A stretch of DNA of 55,907 nucleotides from Bacillota bacterium. GTDB taxonomy: Bacteria; Bacillota; Clostridia; Oscillospirales; Oscillospiraceae. The notes beneath the pieces are model-generated. The model searched no databases, was not told the origin of the DNA, and worked only from the letters and a program-made list of their open reading frames with translations. The position numbers and the translations under genes are program-made. Location: contig JAQXIT010000109.1 in the NCBI GenBank assembly GCA_029007925.1, forward strand, positions 1 through 55,907. The letters run 5' to 3'. Each line of letters starts with the position of its first letter. Within the stretch, counting starts at the first letter, position 1. Positions 41,816-50,300 of this stretch are shown here, piece by piece.

Positions 41816-43258
41816 TTACAGCGCCTTCAGCACTTCCAGCAGGAATTCCCAGGTTCTGCGGGTGGATTCGATTTCCAGCTTTTCCCGGCTGGTGTGGATG
41901 TCGTGCATATCCGGGCCGATGGAAACGCAGTCCAGCCCCGGCAGCTTCTCGCTGAGCAATCCGCACTCCAGACCCGCGTGGATGGCCACCACCTGCGGTT
42001 CCTTCCCGAACATCTCCCGGAAAATGCGAACCATGGCGTCCCGCAGGACGGAATCCTTTTTGTACTCCCAGGCAGGGTACTCCCCTGTCTCACTGCAGCT
42101 TCCGCCGTGGAACTGCGCCAGCTCCGCCAGTTTATCCAGCAGCTCCCGCTTCTCCCTGTTCACGGAACTGCGGACGGAGAAGGTCAGCTTCAGCTCCTCT
42201 CCCAGCTTTGCCACGCCCAGATTCAGGCTGGTCTGCACAAGGCCGGGAATATCCTGGCTCCACGCCTGCACCCCGTTGGGAACCGCGTTCAGCAGGGCGA
42301 TAACCTTGGCGGAATCCTCGGTACTCAGGGCGTTGGCGCCCAGCGCGTCCGCGTCGTCTCCCCAGATTTTCACATCCGGCTCATCGTACTCCCGGACGAT
42401 TTCCGCCCGGAGGGTCTCGCAGATCTCATTGATCCGCTCCGGGTGCATCCCCAGCGCAACGATGGCTGCCGTGCAGGAGCGGGGAATGGCGTTGTCCTTG
42501 GCGCCGCCCTGCAAAGCGGCGATGCACAGTGGCATTTCCTGCCGGATCCGGCCCAGAAGCTGACCCATGACCTTGTTGGCGTTGGCGCGGTTTTTGTGAA
42601 TCTCCACGCCGGAGTGACCGCCCCGGAGTCCGTCCACCGTCAGCTTGACGCAGGGGCCGCAAACCGCCCGGCGCGGAGCGGGCATTGTGATGGTGGCTCT
42701 GGCGCCGCCGGCGCAGGATACGGTGAAGATTCCCTCGTCCTCGGAGTCCAGATTGATGAGGGTGCGTCCCCGGAGACCGGACAGATCGACACCCACAGCA
42801 CCGTACATTCCGGTTTCCTCATCCACGGTGATGATGACCTCCAGCGGCGGATGAGGGATGCTCCGATCCGCCAGCAGCGCCAGCGCGTAGGCCACGGCGA
42901 TGCCGTCGTCACCGCCCAGCGTGGTGCCTCTGGCAAACACGCAGGTGCCGTCGTGGGTCACATCCAGAGCGTCGGTCTCCATATTGATGGGACTTTCGGG
43001 ATCCTTCTCACAGACCATGTCCATATGACCCTGCAGGATCACAGGCTCATGATCCTCCATGCCGCAGGTACCCTCCTGGAACAGCAGCACGTTGTTGAGC
43101 TCGTCCTGCGCCCAGCGAATCCCCTGCTCCCGGGCAAAGGAAACCAGGTAATCGCTGATGGCTTTGGTATTCCCGCTGCCGTGGGGAATGGAACAGATTT
43201 TTTCAAAATAAGCAAATACGGACGCCGGCTCCAGGCCGGCCAGCTTTTCGGCTTTCAT
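41816..43258 (-). CDS. pepD: Aminoacyl-histidine dipeptidase (M20 family)
   Basis: 480 aa from the ATG at 43258 (AAGGAGA upstream); the ORF opens earlier at 43360 across the SecG terminator. Motifs: QGHMDMV, LGGDDGIAVAYALALL, VDEETGMYGAVGVD, NLDSEDEGIFTVSCAGG and IHAGLECGLL, all of M20 zinc peptidases of the PepD type. It hydrolyses Xaa-His and similar dipeptides in the cytoplasm. Own promoter with an inverted repeat (43291-43319). Confidence 0.93.
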   Translation of the reverse strand: MKAEKLAGLEPASVFAYFEKICSIPHGSGNTKAISDYLVSFAREQGIRWAQDELNNVLLFQEGTCGMEDHEPVILQGHMDMVCEKDPESPINMETDALDVTHDGTCVFARGTTLGGDDGIAVAYALALLADRSIPHPPLEVIITVDEETGMYGAVGVDLSGLRGRTLINLDSEDEGIFTVSCAGGARATITMPAPRRAVCGPCVKLTVDGLRGGHSGVEIHKNRANANKVMGQLLGRIRQEMPLCIAALQGGAKDNAIPRSCTAAIVALGMHPERINEICETLRAEIVREYDEPDVKIWGDDADALGANALSTEDSAKVIALLNAVPNGVQAWSQDIPGLVQTSLNLGVAKLGEELKLTFSVRSSVNREKRELLDKLAELAQFHGGSCSETGEYPAWEYKKDSVLRDAMVRIFREMFGKEPQVVAIHAGLECGLLSEKLPGLDCVSIGPDMHDIHTSREKLEIESTRRTWEFLLEVLKAL

Positions 43259-43290
43259 TTGGCATTCTCCTTTACCAAAGGTTTTTGCAT

Positions 43291-43319
43291 ATTCTACCAC
43301 ATTCCAAACGGAATGTCCA
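43291..43319 (-). promoter_or_regulatory. pepD promoter with an internal inverted repeat
   Basis: Minus strand TGGACA (43319-43314), 17 bases, TAGAAT (43296-43291). The spacer is filled by the inverted repeat ACATTCC-4-GGAATGT (43299-43316), which also overlaps the edge of the -35 element. A repressor site is likely. Confidence 0.45.
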
Positions 43320-43353
43320 CAAAAAATAACCACAGGGCGAACCCTGTGGTTAT
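43320..43353 (-). terminator. Terminator of secG
   Basis: A 12-bp perfect stem (ATAACCACAGGG / CCCTGTGGTTAT) with a CGAA loop; TTTTTTG on the minus strand. Lies just upstream of the pepD promoter. Confidence 0.85.
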
Positions 43354-43366
43354 CTTCCATATCAAA

Positions 43367-43600
43367 TCAGAACAGGCTCAGAGACAGCGTCAGCAGACCC
43401 CAAACAAGGGCGATCCACTTGGTAGCGGAGGCCAGCACCTTGTCCAGGCTGCCGCTTTTGCTCTTGCTCAGGTAGGAATCGTTGTTGCCGCTGAGAACGC
43501 CCAGACCGGACTCCTTGCCGGACTGCAGCAGGACAACCACGATCAGCGCCACGCTGGCGAGAACCTCAAAACCGATCAGAACATACCGCAAAACATTCAT
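43367..43600 (-). CDS. secG: Preprotein translocase subunit SecG
   Basis: 77 aa from the ATG at 43600 (GGGAGG upstream). SecG pattern: LIGFEVLASVALIVVVLLQSGKESGLGVLSG with a Gly-rich turn, a Ser/Lys-rich loop (SKSKSGSLDKVLA), and a second helix (WIALVWGLLTLSLSL). A small part of the SecYEG protein channel. Monocistronic. Confidence 0.93.
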   Translation of the reverse strand: MNVLRYVLIGFEVLASVALIVVVLLQSGKESGLGVLSGNNDSYLSKSKSGSLDKVLASATKWIALVWGLLTLSLSLF

Positions 43601-43643
43601 TTTTCTAACCTCCCTCCGCGGGTATATGGCATACATCTTGTAC

Positions 43644-43672
43644 ATAATAGCACATGGTTTTGAAAAATGCAA
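43644..43672 (-). promoter_or_regulatory. Promoter of secG
   Basis: Minus strand TTGCAT (43672-43667), 17 bases, TATTAT (43649-43644). Confidence 0.6.
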
Positions 43673-43690
43673 GTGCTAATCGATATTTTT

Positions 43691-44824
43691 TTACTTTGTG
43701 ACCCAATTCCCGGTGGCAAGGCAATTCAGATAGCTTTCGATGAAGGGATCCAGCGCTCCGTCCATGACGCCGTTGACGTTGGCGGTCTCGCAGCCGGTGC
43801 GGGTGTCCTTCACCAGCGTGTAGGGCATGAATACATAGTTGCGGATCTGGCTGCCCCACTCGATCTTCTGCTGGACGCCCTTGATGTCGGAAATCTTGTC
43901 CAGATGCTCCCGCTCCTTGATCTCCACCAGCTTGCTGCGCAGCATCCGCAGACAGGTCTCCTTGTTCTGGAACTGGCTCCGCTCGGTCTGGCAGGACACC
44001 ACGATGCCGGTGGCCTTGTGGATCAAACGGACGGCGGAGGAGGTCTTGTTGATATGCTGACCGCCGGCGCCGGAGGAACGGTATACCTGCATTTCGTAGT
44101 CCTCGGGCTTGATCTCCACATCCTGGCTGTCGTCCTGGATATCGGGAATCACTTCCACGGCGGCGAAGGAGGTCTGCCGCCGGGCGTTGGCGTCGAAGGG
44201 CGACACCCGCACCAGACGGTGGACGCCGTTCTCCCCCTTCAGGAAGCCGTAGGCGTTGACGCCCTCGATGAGGATATCCGCGGACTTGAGGCCGGCCTCG
44301 TCGCCCTCCAGATAATCCAGAATTTTGTAGGTAAAGCCGTGGCGCTCCGCCCAGCGGGTATACATCCGGTAGAGCATCTGGCACCAGTCCTGCGCCTCGG
44401 TGCCGCCGGCACCGGCATGGAAGCTCATCAGGGCGTTGTTGCCGTCGTAGTGGCCGGTGAGCAGGGTTTCCAGCCGGCAGGATTCCATCTCGGCGGTCAG
44501 GGTCTCGAAGCCCTCCTTCAGCTCCGGCAGCATGGAGTCGTCGTCCTCCTCGGCGGCCATTTCGCAGATGGTCATCAGGTCATCCCATGTGGACACCATC
44601 TTCTCGTACATTTCGATCTTGGATTCGGTCTGCCGGCACTTGACCACGATCTTCTGGCTCTTTTCGGGATCGTCCCAGAAGCCGGGCGCCTCCTGCATGG
44701 CATGGTAGCGCTCCAGCTCGCTGCGGAGCCCCTCCAGATTCAGAGAATCCGCCAGACCGTCCAGCGCCGGCCGGCAGTCGTTGAGTTTCTGCTTGTAGCT
44801 GTCAAATTCGATATTCATGGGCAT
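43691..44824 (-). CDS. prfB: Peptide chain release factor 2
   Basis: 377 aa. RF2 signatures: GTEAQDWCQMLYRMY, SPFDANARRQTS (SPF selects UGA/UAA) and SSGAGGQHINKTSSAVRL (GGQ triggers peptide release). Start ATG at 44824; the ATG at 44818 is equally possible. The reading frame is continuous: the expected frameshift position (near residue 25, ADSLNLEGL) has no CTTTGA-like site. Own promoter with a palindrome at the transcription start. Confidence 0.96.
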   Translation of the reverse strand: MPMNIEFDSYKQKLNDCRPALDGLADSLNLEGLRSELERYHAMQEAPGFWDDPEKSQKIVVKCRQTESKIEMYEKMVSTWDDLMTICEMAAEEDDDSMLPELKEGFETLTAEMESCRLETLLTGHYDGNNALMSFHAGAGGTEAQDWCQMLYRMYTRWAERHGFTYKILDYLEGDEAGLKSADILIEGVNAYGFLKGENGVHRLVRVSPFDANARRQTSFAAVEVIPDIQDDSQDVEIKPEDYEMQVYRSSGAGGQHINKTSSAVRLIHKATGIVVSCQTERSQFQNKETCLRMLRSKLVEIKEREHLDKISDIKGVQQKIEWGSQIRNYVFMPYTLVKDTRTGCETANVNGVMDGALDPFIESYLNCLATGNWVTK

Positions 44825-44862
44825 GATCTCTCATTTCGTTGAAATTTGCACATACGGTATGT

Positions 44863-44891
44863 ATTATAGCCGAAATTTCCCATTCTGTAAA
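44863..44891 (-). promoter_or_regulatory. Promoter of prfB
   Basis: Minus strand TTTACA (44891-44886), 17 bases, TATAAT (44868-44863). Just downstream, ACATAC-G-GTATGT (44850-44862) is a perfect 6+1+6 palindrome covering the expected start point. Confidence 0.6.
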
Positions 44892-44934
44892 GAGGATTCC
44901 GAAAAAAACACGCCCATTCCGGCACGGCAGAAGA

Positions 44935-44962
44935 ACGGCGGCCGCCCGAAGGCCGCCGCCGT
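44935..44962 (-). terminator. Terminator of the decayed small gene
   Basis: A GC-rich hairpin (ACGGCGGC... / ...GCCGCCGT with an inner GGC-loop-GCC) and TTCTT on the minus strand, placed after the stop at 45001. Confidence 0.6.
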
Positions 44963-45000
44963 GTTTCCTGTTTCCTTGGAACCGCTGTGTGGGAGGTGCG

Positions 45001-45246
45001 TCAGCCGCCTTTGCCGCCCCGTTCGATAAAGCATCCGACAGCGATCCCGCTTTCATCAAACCGGACGGAGAAAAGCCATGGCGGTTCCGCCCCAGAAATC
45101 CGACATAAGATTCCGTGAGAGAATAGGAGCTGGTAACATTCCGATAGATGCCATTCTCATCCGAAGTTTTCCCGGCAAACCAGCTAACCTGTGACCATAC
45201 GCACAGGAAGCCAATGCACAGCGCGAGCAGGATGAAATAATAACAT
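45001..45246 (-). pseudogene. Small single-helix membrane protein gene with two frameshifts
   Basis: GGGAGG precedes an ATG at 45246, but reading on gives a stop. If one T is removed just after the ATG, the frame runs on as YYFILLALCIGFLCVWSQVS, then WFAGKTSDENGIYRNVTSSY and SLTESYVG. A second change (one extra T near 45100) would join it to FSVRFDESGIAVGCFIERGG, ending at a TGA (45001-45003). The result would be a protein of about 80 residues with one N-terminal helix. A terminator follows. Both defects sit at short T-runs, so assembly error is possible. No family recognised. Confidence 0.5.
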
Positions 45247-45290
45247 CAAGATACCTCCCTATACGCTTTCGAAAAAAACACGGGAATTTG

Positions 45291-45319
45291 TTGACAGATG
45301 CCGTTTTTTTCGTTACAAT
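45291..45319 (+). promoter_or_regulatory. Promoter of tRNA-Arg
   Basis: Perfect TTGACA (45291-45296), 17 bases, TACAAT (45314-45319), which leaves the transcription start close to 45327. Confidence 0.68.
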
Positions 45320-45333
45320 ACGATGGTACATAT

Positions 45334-45410
45334 GCCCCAGTAGCTCAGTTGTATAGAGCGTCCGCCTCCTAAGCGGAAGGTCGGAGGTTAGAGTCCTCTC
45401 TGGGGTGCCA
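45334..45410 (+). tRNA. tRNA-Arg (anticodon CCT)
   Basis: 77 bases with encoded CCA. Acceptor 7 bp (GCCCCAG / CTGGGGT, one G-U), D stem GCTC / GAGC, anticodon stem TCCGC / GCGGA, loop CTCCTAA with CCT at 45368-45370, T stem GGAGG / CCTCT. It reads AGG codons. The D loop is AGTTGTATA and the T loop TTAGAGT: position 19 is T rather than G and position 56 is A rather than C, a paired change. The tRNA stands alone, with its own promoter and terminator. Confidence 0.95.
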
Positions 45411-45415
45411 TAAGC

Positions 45416-45445
45416 CTGGATCCCTCGGGATCCAGCTTCTGTTTT
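45416..45445 (+). terminator. Terminator of tRNA-Arg
   Basis: An 8-bp perfect stem (CTGGATCC / GGATCCAG) with a CTCG loop, then CTTCTGTTTTT. It precedes the lplA ribosome site. Confidence 0.75.
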
Positions 45446-45467
45446 TACAAACAGGGAGGTTATGTTT

Positions 45468-46457
45468 ATGAACAAGACCTTTTACCTGGAGACCGGCTCC
45501 GACGACCCCGCCTACAATCTGGCCTTCGAGGAATATGTGCAGGCCCACCGCCGGGAGGGCAATTATCTGATTCTCTGGCAGAACCGGAACGCTATCATCA
45601 TCGGCCGGAACCAGAACACCCGGGAGGAAATCAACCGGGAGTTTGTGGAAGCCCACGGTATCCGCGTTATCCGCCGCAACACCGGCGGCGGAGCCGTGTA
45701 CCACGACATGGGAAATCTCAACTACTCCTTCATCACCGACGCCGGAGATCTGACCCAGCGAACCGGAACCCTGTTCACCTCCCCTGTGGTCAAAGCTCTG
45801 CGGGGTCTGGGGCTGGACGCGGAAACCTCCGGGCGCAATGATATTCTCGTCTCCGGCCACAAGGTCTCCGGCATTGCCGAGCATCTGATGCAGGGACGAA
45901 TCCTCCACCATGGCACATTGCTGTTCGATTCCGACCCGGCCATGATCGCCGGTGCTCTGAACCCGGATCCCACCAAGTTCCAGTCCAAGAGCGTCAAGTC
46001 CGTCCGCAGCCGGGTGGGCAACATCCGCAGCTTCCTGCCCTCTGACATGGATATGCAGAGCTTCTGGAACTACCTGAAGGTGGCGCTGGCGGAGGACGGC
46101 ATCATCCCCACCTCCCTGACCGACGAGGAGTTGGAAGGCGTCCGGGCGCTGAAAGCGGCAAAATACGACACCTGGGAGTGGAACTACGGCAAATCTCCCA
46201 AGTACCAGACCGAGTGCCGCCGCCGTTTCCCCGGCGGACTGCTGGAACTGCATCTGTCCGTAGCCGGCGGCAAGATCAGCGAGCTGGAGATTCTGGGCGA
46301 TTTCATGTCCCTGACCAGCGTGGAGCCTCTGAAGCTGGCGCTGCTGAACTGCCCCTATCAGGAGGCGGACATCGCCGGAGTTCTGGATCAGTTCCCCCTG
46401 CAGCGGATTCTGGGTGGCATTACCAAAGAAGAATTCCTGGAAACCATTCTTTCCTGA
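45468..46457 (+). CDS. lplA: Lipoate-protein ligase A
   Basis: 329 aa. GGGAGG lies 8 bases before the ATG at 45468 and only 2 before the ATG at 45462, so the later one is chosen. Motifs: NAIIIGRNQNTREEIN, RVIRRNTGGGAVYHDMGNLNYSFI (lipoyl-AMP binding), and DILVSGHKVSGIAEH with the invariant Lys. It ligates exogenous lipoate to E2 or GcvH proteins. The C-terminal domain (about 250-329) is the usual LplA accessory domain. Confidence 0.93.
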   Translation: MNKTFYLETGSDDPAYNLAFEEYVQAHRREGNYLILWQNRNAIIIGRNQNTREEINREFVEAHGIRVIRRNTGGGAVYHDMGNLNYSFITDAGDLTQRTGTLFTSPVVKALRGLGLDAETSGRNDILVSGHKVSGIAEHLMQGRILHHGTLLFDSDPAMIAGALNPDPTKFQSKSVKSVRSRVGNIRSFLPSDMDMQSFWNYLKVALAEDGIIPTSLTDEELEGVRALKAAKYDTWEWNYGKSPKYQTECRRRFPGGLLELHLSVAGGKISELEILGDFMSLTSVEPLKLALLNCPYQEADIAGVLDQFPLQRILGGITKEEFLETILS

Positions 46458-46468
46458 ATACCAAAAAA

Positions 46469-46501
46469 CGCGGATGTGATTATTTCACATCCGCGATTTT
46501 G
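46469..46501. terminator. Convergent terminator of lplA and the MBL gene
   Basis: An 11-bp perfect stem (CGCGGATGTGA / TCACATCCGCG) with a TTATT loop and ATTTTG after it. The stem overlaps the last codons of the MBL gene. Confidence 0.8.
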
Positions 46502-47205
46502 ATTTCCTCCGTCTGCAGCGGCTCCCAAAGAAGCCGGATATCCGTCTCCTTCGCCAGCGCTTCCGCATTCCTCCGGGCGGATTCCCGGTAACCGGACACG
46601 TCGTCCTCCCGGAAAGGCAGATGATACGCCAGAATATGCTCCGGAGCCAGCTTCCGCAGGAACGCCCGCCCCCGCGCCAGCGTGATCCACGGGAAATTCA
46701 GAAGCGCCAGATCGATCTTTGCGACACCCACAGCCTTAAGCAGAACCTCTCCGTCCACGGCGCAGTCCCCGGGGATCAGCATACGGCATTCCCCCATCCG
46801 CAGCAGGATGCCGTAATGCCGCACGTCGGCATATTGGGCGCCCTCATGGGGCAGCCGCAGGAACCGCAGGGAAAAACCATCCCCAATATAGTCAAAGGCA
46901 TCCCCCGTGACCGGTGTCTGGCCGGGAAAAACCTGCTCCGGCAGAAACAGGCCGGCATCGGGCCACATTTCCTTCGCCGCGAGGGTGAGCCTTTGGGAAT
47001 AGTGGTCGGGATGGCAGTGGGTAAAGCAGATGCACGCCGGGTTGGAAAAAGCCTCATTCTCCGCCATTTTCCGCAGCAACTCCGGCGTCAGCGCCGAAAA
47101 GCCCGGCTGCCGGGTCTCGTGCAGCGCGTCCACCCAGATCCTGTGTCCGCCCGCTTCGATGGCCACCCCCGCGTTGGCGCTGAGGGTTACCCGGATCCGT
47201 TCCAT
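46480..47205 (-). CDS. MBL-fold metallohydrolase (UlaG-like)
   Basis: 241 aa from the ATG at 47205, 8 bases after GGGAGG; a GTG at 47214 is in the same frame but lies on the ribosome site. THCHPDHYS is the metallo-beta-lactamase metal motif, with further ligand candidates PHEG, IPGDCAVDG and HLPF. Family members hydrolyse phosphodiesters or lactones; nothing here decides. Divergent from the RND gene, with its own promoter (47229-47257). Confidence 0.85.
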   Translation of the reverse strand: MERIRVTLSANAGVAIEAGGHRIWVDALHETRQPGFSALTPELLRKMAENEAFSNPACICFTHCHPDHYSQRLTLAAKEMWPDAGLFLPEQVFPGQTPVTGDAFDYIGDGFSLRFLRLPHEGAQYADVRHYGILLRMGECRMLIPGDCAVDGEVLLKAVGVAKIDLALLNFPWITLARGRAFLRKLAPEHILAYHLPFREDDVSGYRESARRNAEALAKETDIRLLWEPLQTEEIKIADVK

Positions 47206-47228
47206 ATTGCTCACCTCCCGTTTCTGTC

Positions 47229-47257
47229 ATTATAGTGCGGGAGTTTTCTTTTTGCAA
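47229..47257 (-). promoter_or_regulatory. Promoter of the MBL hydrolase gene
   Basis: Minus strand TTGCAA (47257-47252), 17 bases, TATAAT (47234-47229). Confidence 0.65.
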
Positions 47258-47275
47258 TCAGATTGTTCATATTAT

Positions 47276-47304
47276 TTGATAGTAAATTTACGGAAAGTTT
47301 ATAA
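47276..47304 (+). promoter_or_regulatory. Weak promoter of the RND gene
   Basis: TTGATA (47276-47281), 17 bases, TTATAA (47299-47304). The -10 is poor, so activation is possible. Confidence 0.35.
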
Positions 47305-47366
47305 ATCCCGCCTCCGTTCGGCGTAGAATGTAGGATATATTGCAGTCAAAGGATGGAAGGTATCCT

Positions 47367-50300
47367 ATGGAAAAATTGAGCGTCAAAAAACCCTTTACCA
47401 TCTTGGTCGCCGTCATTATGGTACTGGTGCTGGGCGTGGTGTCCGTGACCCGAATGACCACCGACCTGCTGCCGGACATGAGTATGCCCTATCTGATGGT
47501 GGTTGCCCCTTATCCCGGCGCCAGCCCGGAGCGGGTGGAAAACGACGTCGTCCGTCCTCTGGAAAGCGCGCTGGGAACGGTCAGCGGCGTGGAAAACGTC
47601 TACTCCACCTCCGCTGAGAATTTCGGCATGATTCAGCTGGAATTTGCCGAAGGCACCGACATGGATTCCACGCTGGTGAAGGTCTCCGGAGCGGTACAGG
47701 AGGCCTCCGCTTCCCTGCCGGACACCTGCGGCACTCCCTCCATCAGTGAGCTGAGCATGGATATGATGGCCACCATGTATGTCTCCGTCAGCCGGGATGG
47801 TTATGATATCTACCAGCTTTCCTCCTTCGTCAAGGATACGGTGCAGCCCTATCTGGAGCGGCAGAACGGCGTAGCCAGCGTTTCGGCTCTGGGTCTGGTG
47901 GAGCAAAGCGTCCATGTGGAGCTGGATCCCGACAAGATCGCCGCTCTGAACGACAAGCTCCTTTCCGCCGTCAATGAACAGCTTTCCGCCGCTCTGGAGG
48001 AGCTGGACAAAGCGCAGCAGGAGGTGGAAACCGGCAGAGCCGAGCTGGAAAAGGCGCAGTCCGGCTTTGGTCAGACCATGGCCGGCACCATTTTCGGCAG
48101 TCTGGAGGACAGCGTATCCGATGCCGCCGCCCGGATGAAAGCGGAGGTGGATGATCTTCTGGCCCAGGTGGAAGCCCTTCGCGCCGAGATTACCGATGGA
48201 GAAACCGGCAGCTCACTGGACACCATTGCGGAGAATCTGCGAAAAATCTCCGAAAAGCTGGGCAGCGGAAACCTGTCCGTGGAAGATCTGCTGGAGATCT
48301 CCGGCAGTCTGCGGGTGATTCTGGACAATCTGGCATCTCTGGTGGAAAAGCTGGAAGCGGAAGCCCGCGGGAGGATCGACGGGGATTCCCTGTCCCGGCT
48401 CCGGGAAACGCTGAAGGAGATCACCGGCACCCTGGGGACTCTCTCCGGCATTCTGGATTCCGTTCCCGAAATCCTTGCCGGTCTGGAGGAAGCCTACGCC
48501 GGTATGACCCAGGCACAGTTGGAAGCCGCCGTGGGCTTCGCCACTGCCAGCACCCAGCTCACCGCCGCCGAAACTCAGCTTGCCGCCGCCCGGACACAGT
48601 ATGAAACCGCGCGGGAGCAGGCGCTGGCCGGTGCCAATCTGGACAGTCTGCTGGACGTCAAGACCCTTTCCCAGCTGATTTACGCCCAAAACTTCTCCAT
48701 GCCGGCCGGCTACATCGACGATGCCCAGGACAACAGCTGGCTGCTGAAGGTGGGCGAGGAATACTCCTCCGTGGAGGACATCGCCGGAGCACTGCTGGTG
48801 AGCATGGACGGCATCGGTGATGTGCGGATTTCCGATGTGGCTGCCGTGACCGTCATCGACAACGCCGGCGTCGGCTTCACCCGCCTCAACGGCCATGAGG
48901 CCGTCATTCTGAGCATCTTCAAAAGCAGCACCGCCGGAACCAACAAAACCGCTAAGAACTGTCAGGCGGCCTTTCGGGAGCTGGAGGAAAAGTACGACGG
49001 CACCAAAATGCTGACGCTGATGAATCAGGGCAGCTATATTGACCTGATTATTCAGTCCGTCCTGTCCAGCATGGTCACCGGCGCCCTTCTGGCCATCGTC
49101 ATTCTTGCCCTGTTCCTGAAGGACGTGAAGCCCACTCTGGTGGTTGGTATCAGCATTCCCCTGTCGGTCATGCTTTCGCTGGTTCTGATGTATTTCACCG
49201 GCATCTCCCTGAACATGATGACCCTGTCCGGGCTGTCTCTGGGCATCGGTATGCTGGTGGATAACTCCGTGGTGGTCATGGAGAATATCTACCGGCTCCG
49301 AGGCCGGGGCGTCAGCGCCGCACGGGCTGCCGTACAGGGTACCAGGCAGGTTTCCGGTGCCATCATCGCCTCCACCCTCACCACCGTCTGCGTTTTTCTC
49401 CCGCTGGTGTTCACCGAGGGCATGGTCAAGGAGCTTCTGCTGCCGCTGGGGCTTTGCATCGGCTTCTGCCTGATGTCCTCACTGCTGGTGGCTCTGACCG
49501 TGGTTCCCGCCGCGGCCTCCACCATGCTGCGCCGTTCCCGGCCCAAGCCCCATCCGCTTTTCGATAAGATTCTGGACGTCTACGGACGGTTCCTGAACTG
49601 GTGTCTGGATCATAAGGCCATTCCCATCACCGTGGCCATGGGACTGTTGGCTGTGTGCGTATGGGCGGTTATCCACATGGGCATCGTTCTGCTGCCGGAA
49701 ATGAACGGCGACCAAATCCAGATCAGCGTCACCACACCCGAGGGCATCACCAGGGAGGAATCCTATGCCATGGCCGATGATGTCATCGACAAGCTTCTGA
49801 CCATTGATGGCGTGGAAAACGTCGGCGTCATGGACAGCGGCTCTGCCGTGAGTATGATAAGCGGTATGTCCGGTCTCAGCGGCTCCTACGGCAGCTATTC
49901 CTTCTATGTGCTGGTACCGGAGGGCACCCCCTCCAGCCAAATCCGGAAAATTACGGAAAAGATCAACGATGCCTGCGCCGATATGCCCTGCCAGGTCAGT
50001 GCTTCCTCCGGCGGGATGGACGACATGACCGCGCTGCTGGGCAGCGGACTGAGTGTCCACATCTACGGCGATAATTTGGATACCATGCGGGAGCTGTCCG
50101 ATCAGGTTGCGGAGCTTGTAGCCACCGTACCGGGCTACACGGACATCACCACCAGCTTCACCGACGGTGACCCCACCATCCGCTTGATGATTGACAAGGA
50201 CAAAGCCATGTCCAAGGGTTTAACCGTTGCCCAGATCTATATGAGCATTTCCCAACGGCTCACCACCTCCGCCACCTCTGCCTCGATCACGCTGGACGGC

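Noticed and set aside
44802-45059. Minus-strand ORF of 85 codons before prfB
   Set aside because: It crosses the terminator, the prfB promoter and the prfB start. Its N-terminus is a piece of the decayed gene in the wrong frame.
45056-45475. Minus-strand ORF of 139 codons overlapping the tRNA
   Set aside because: It is antisense to tRNA-Arg and runs through its promoter and terminator; no plausible protein.
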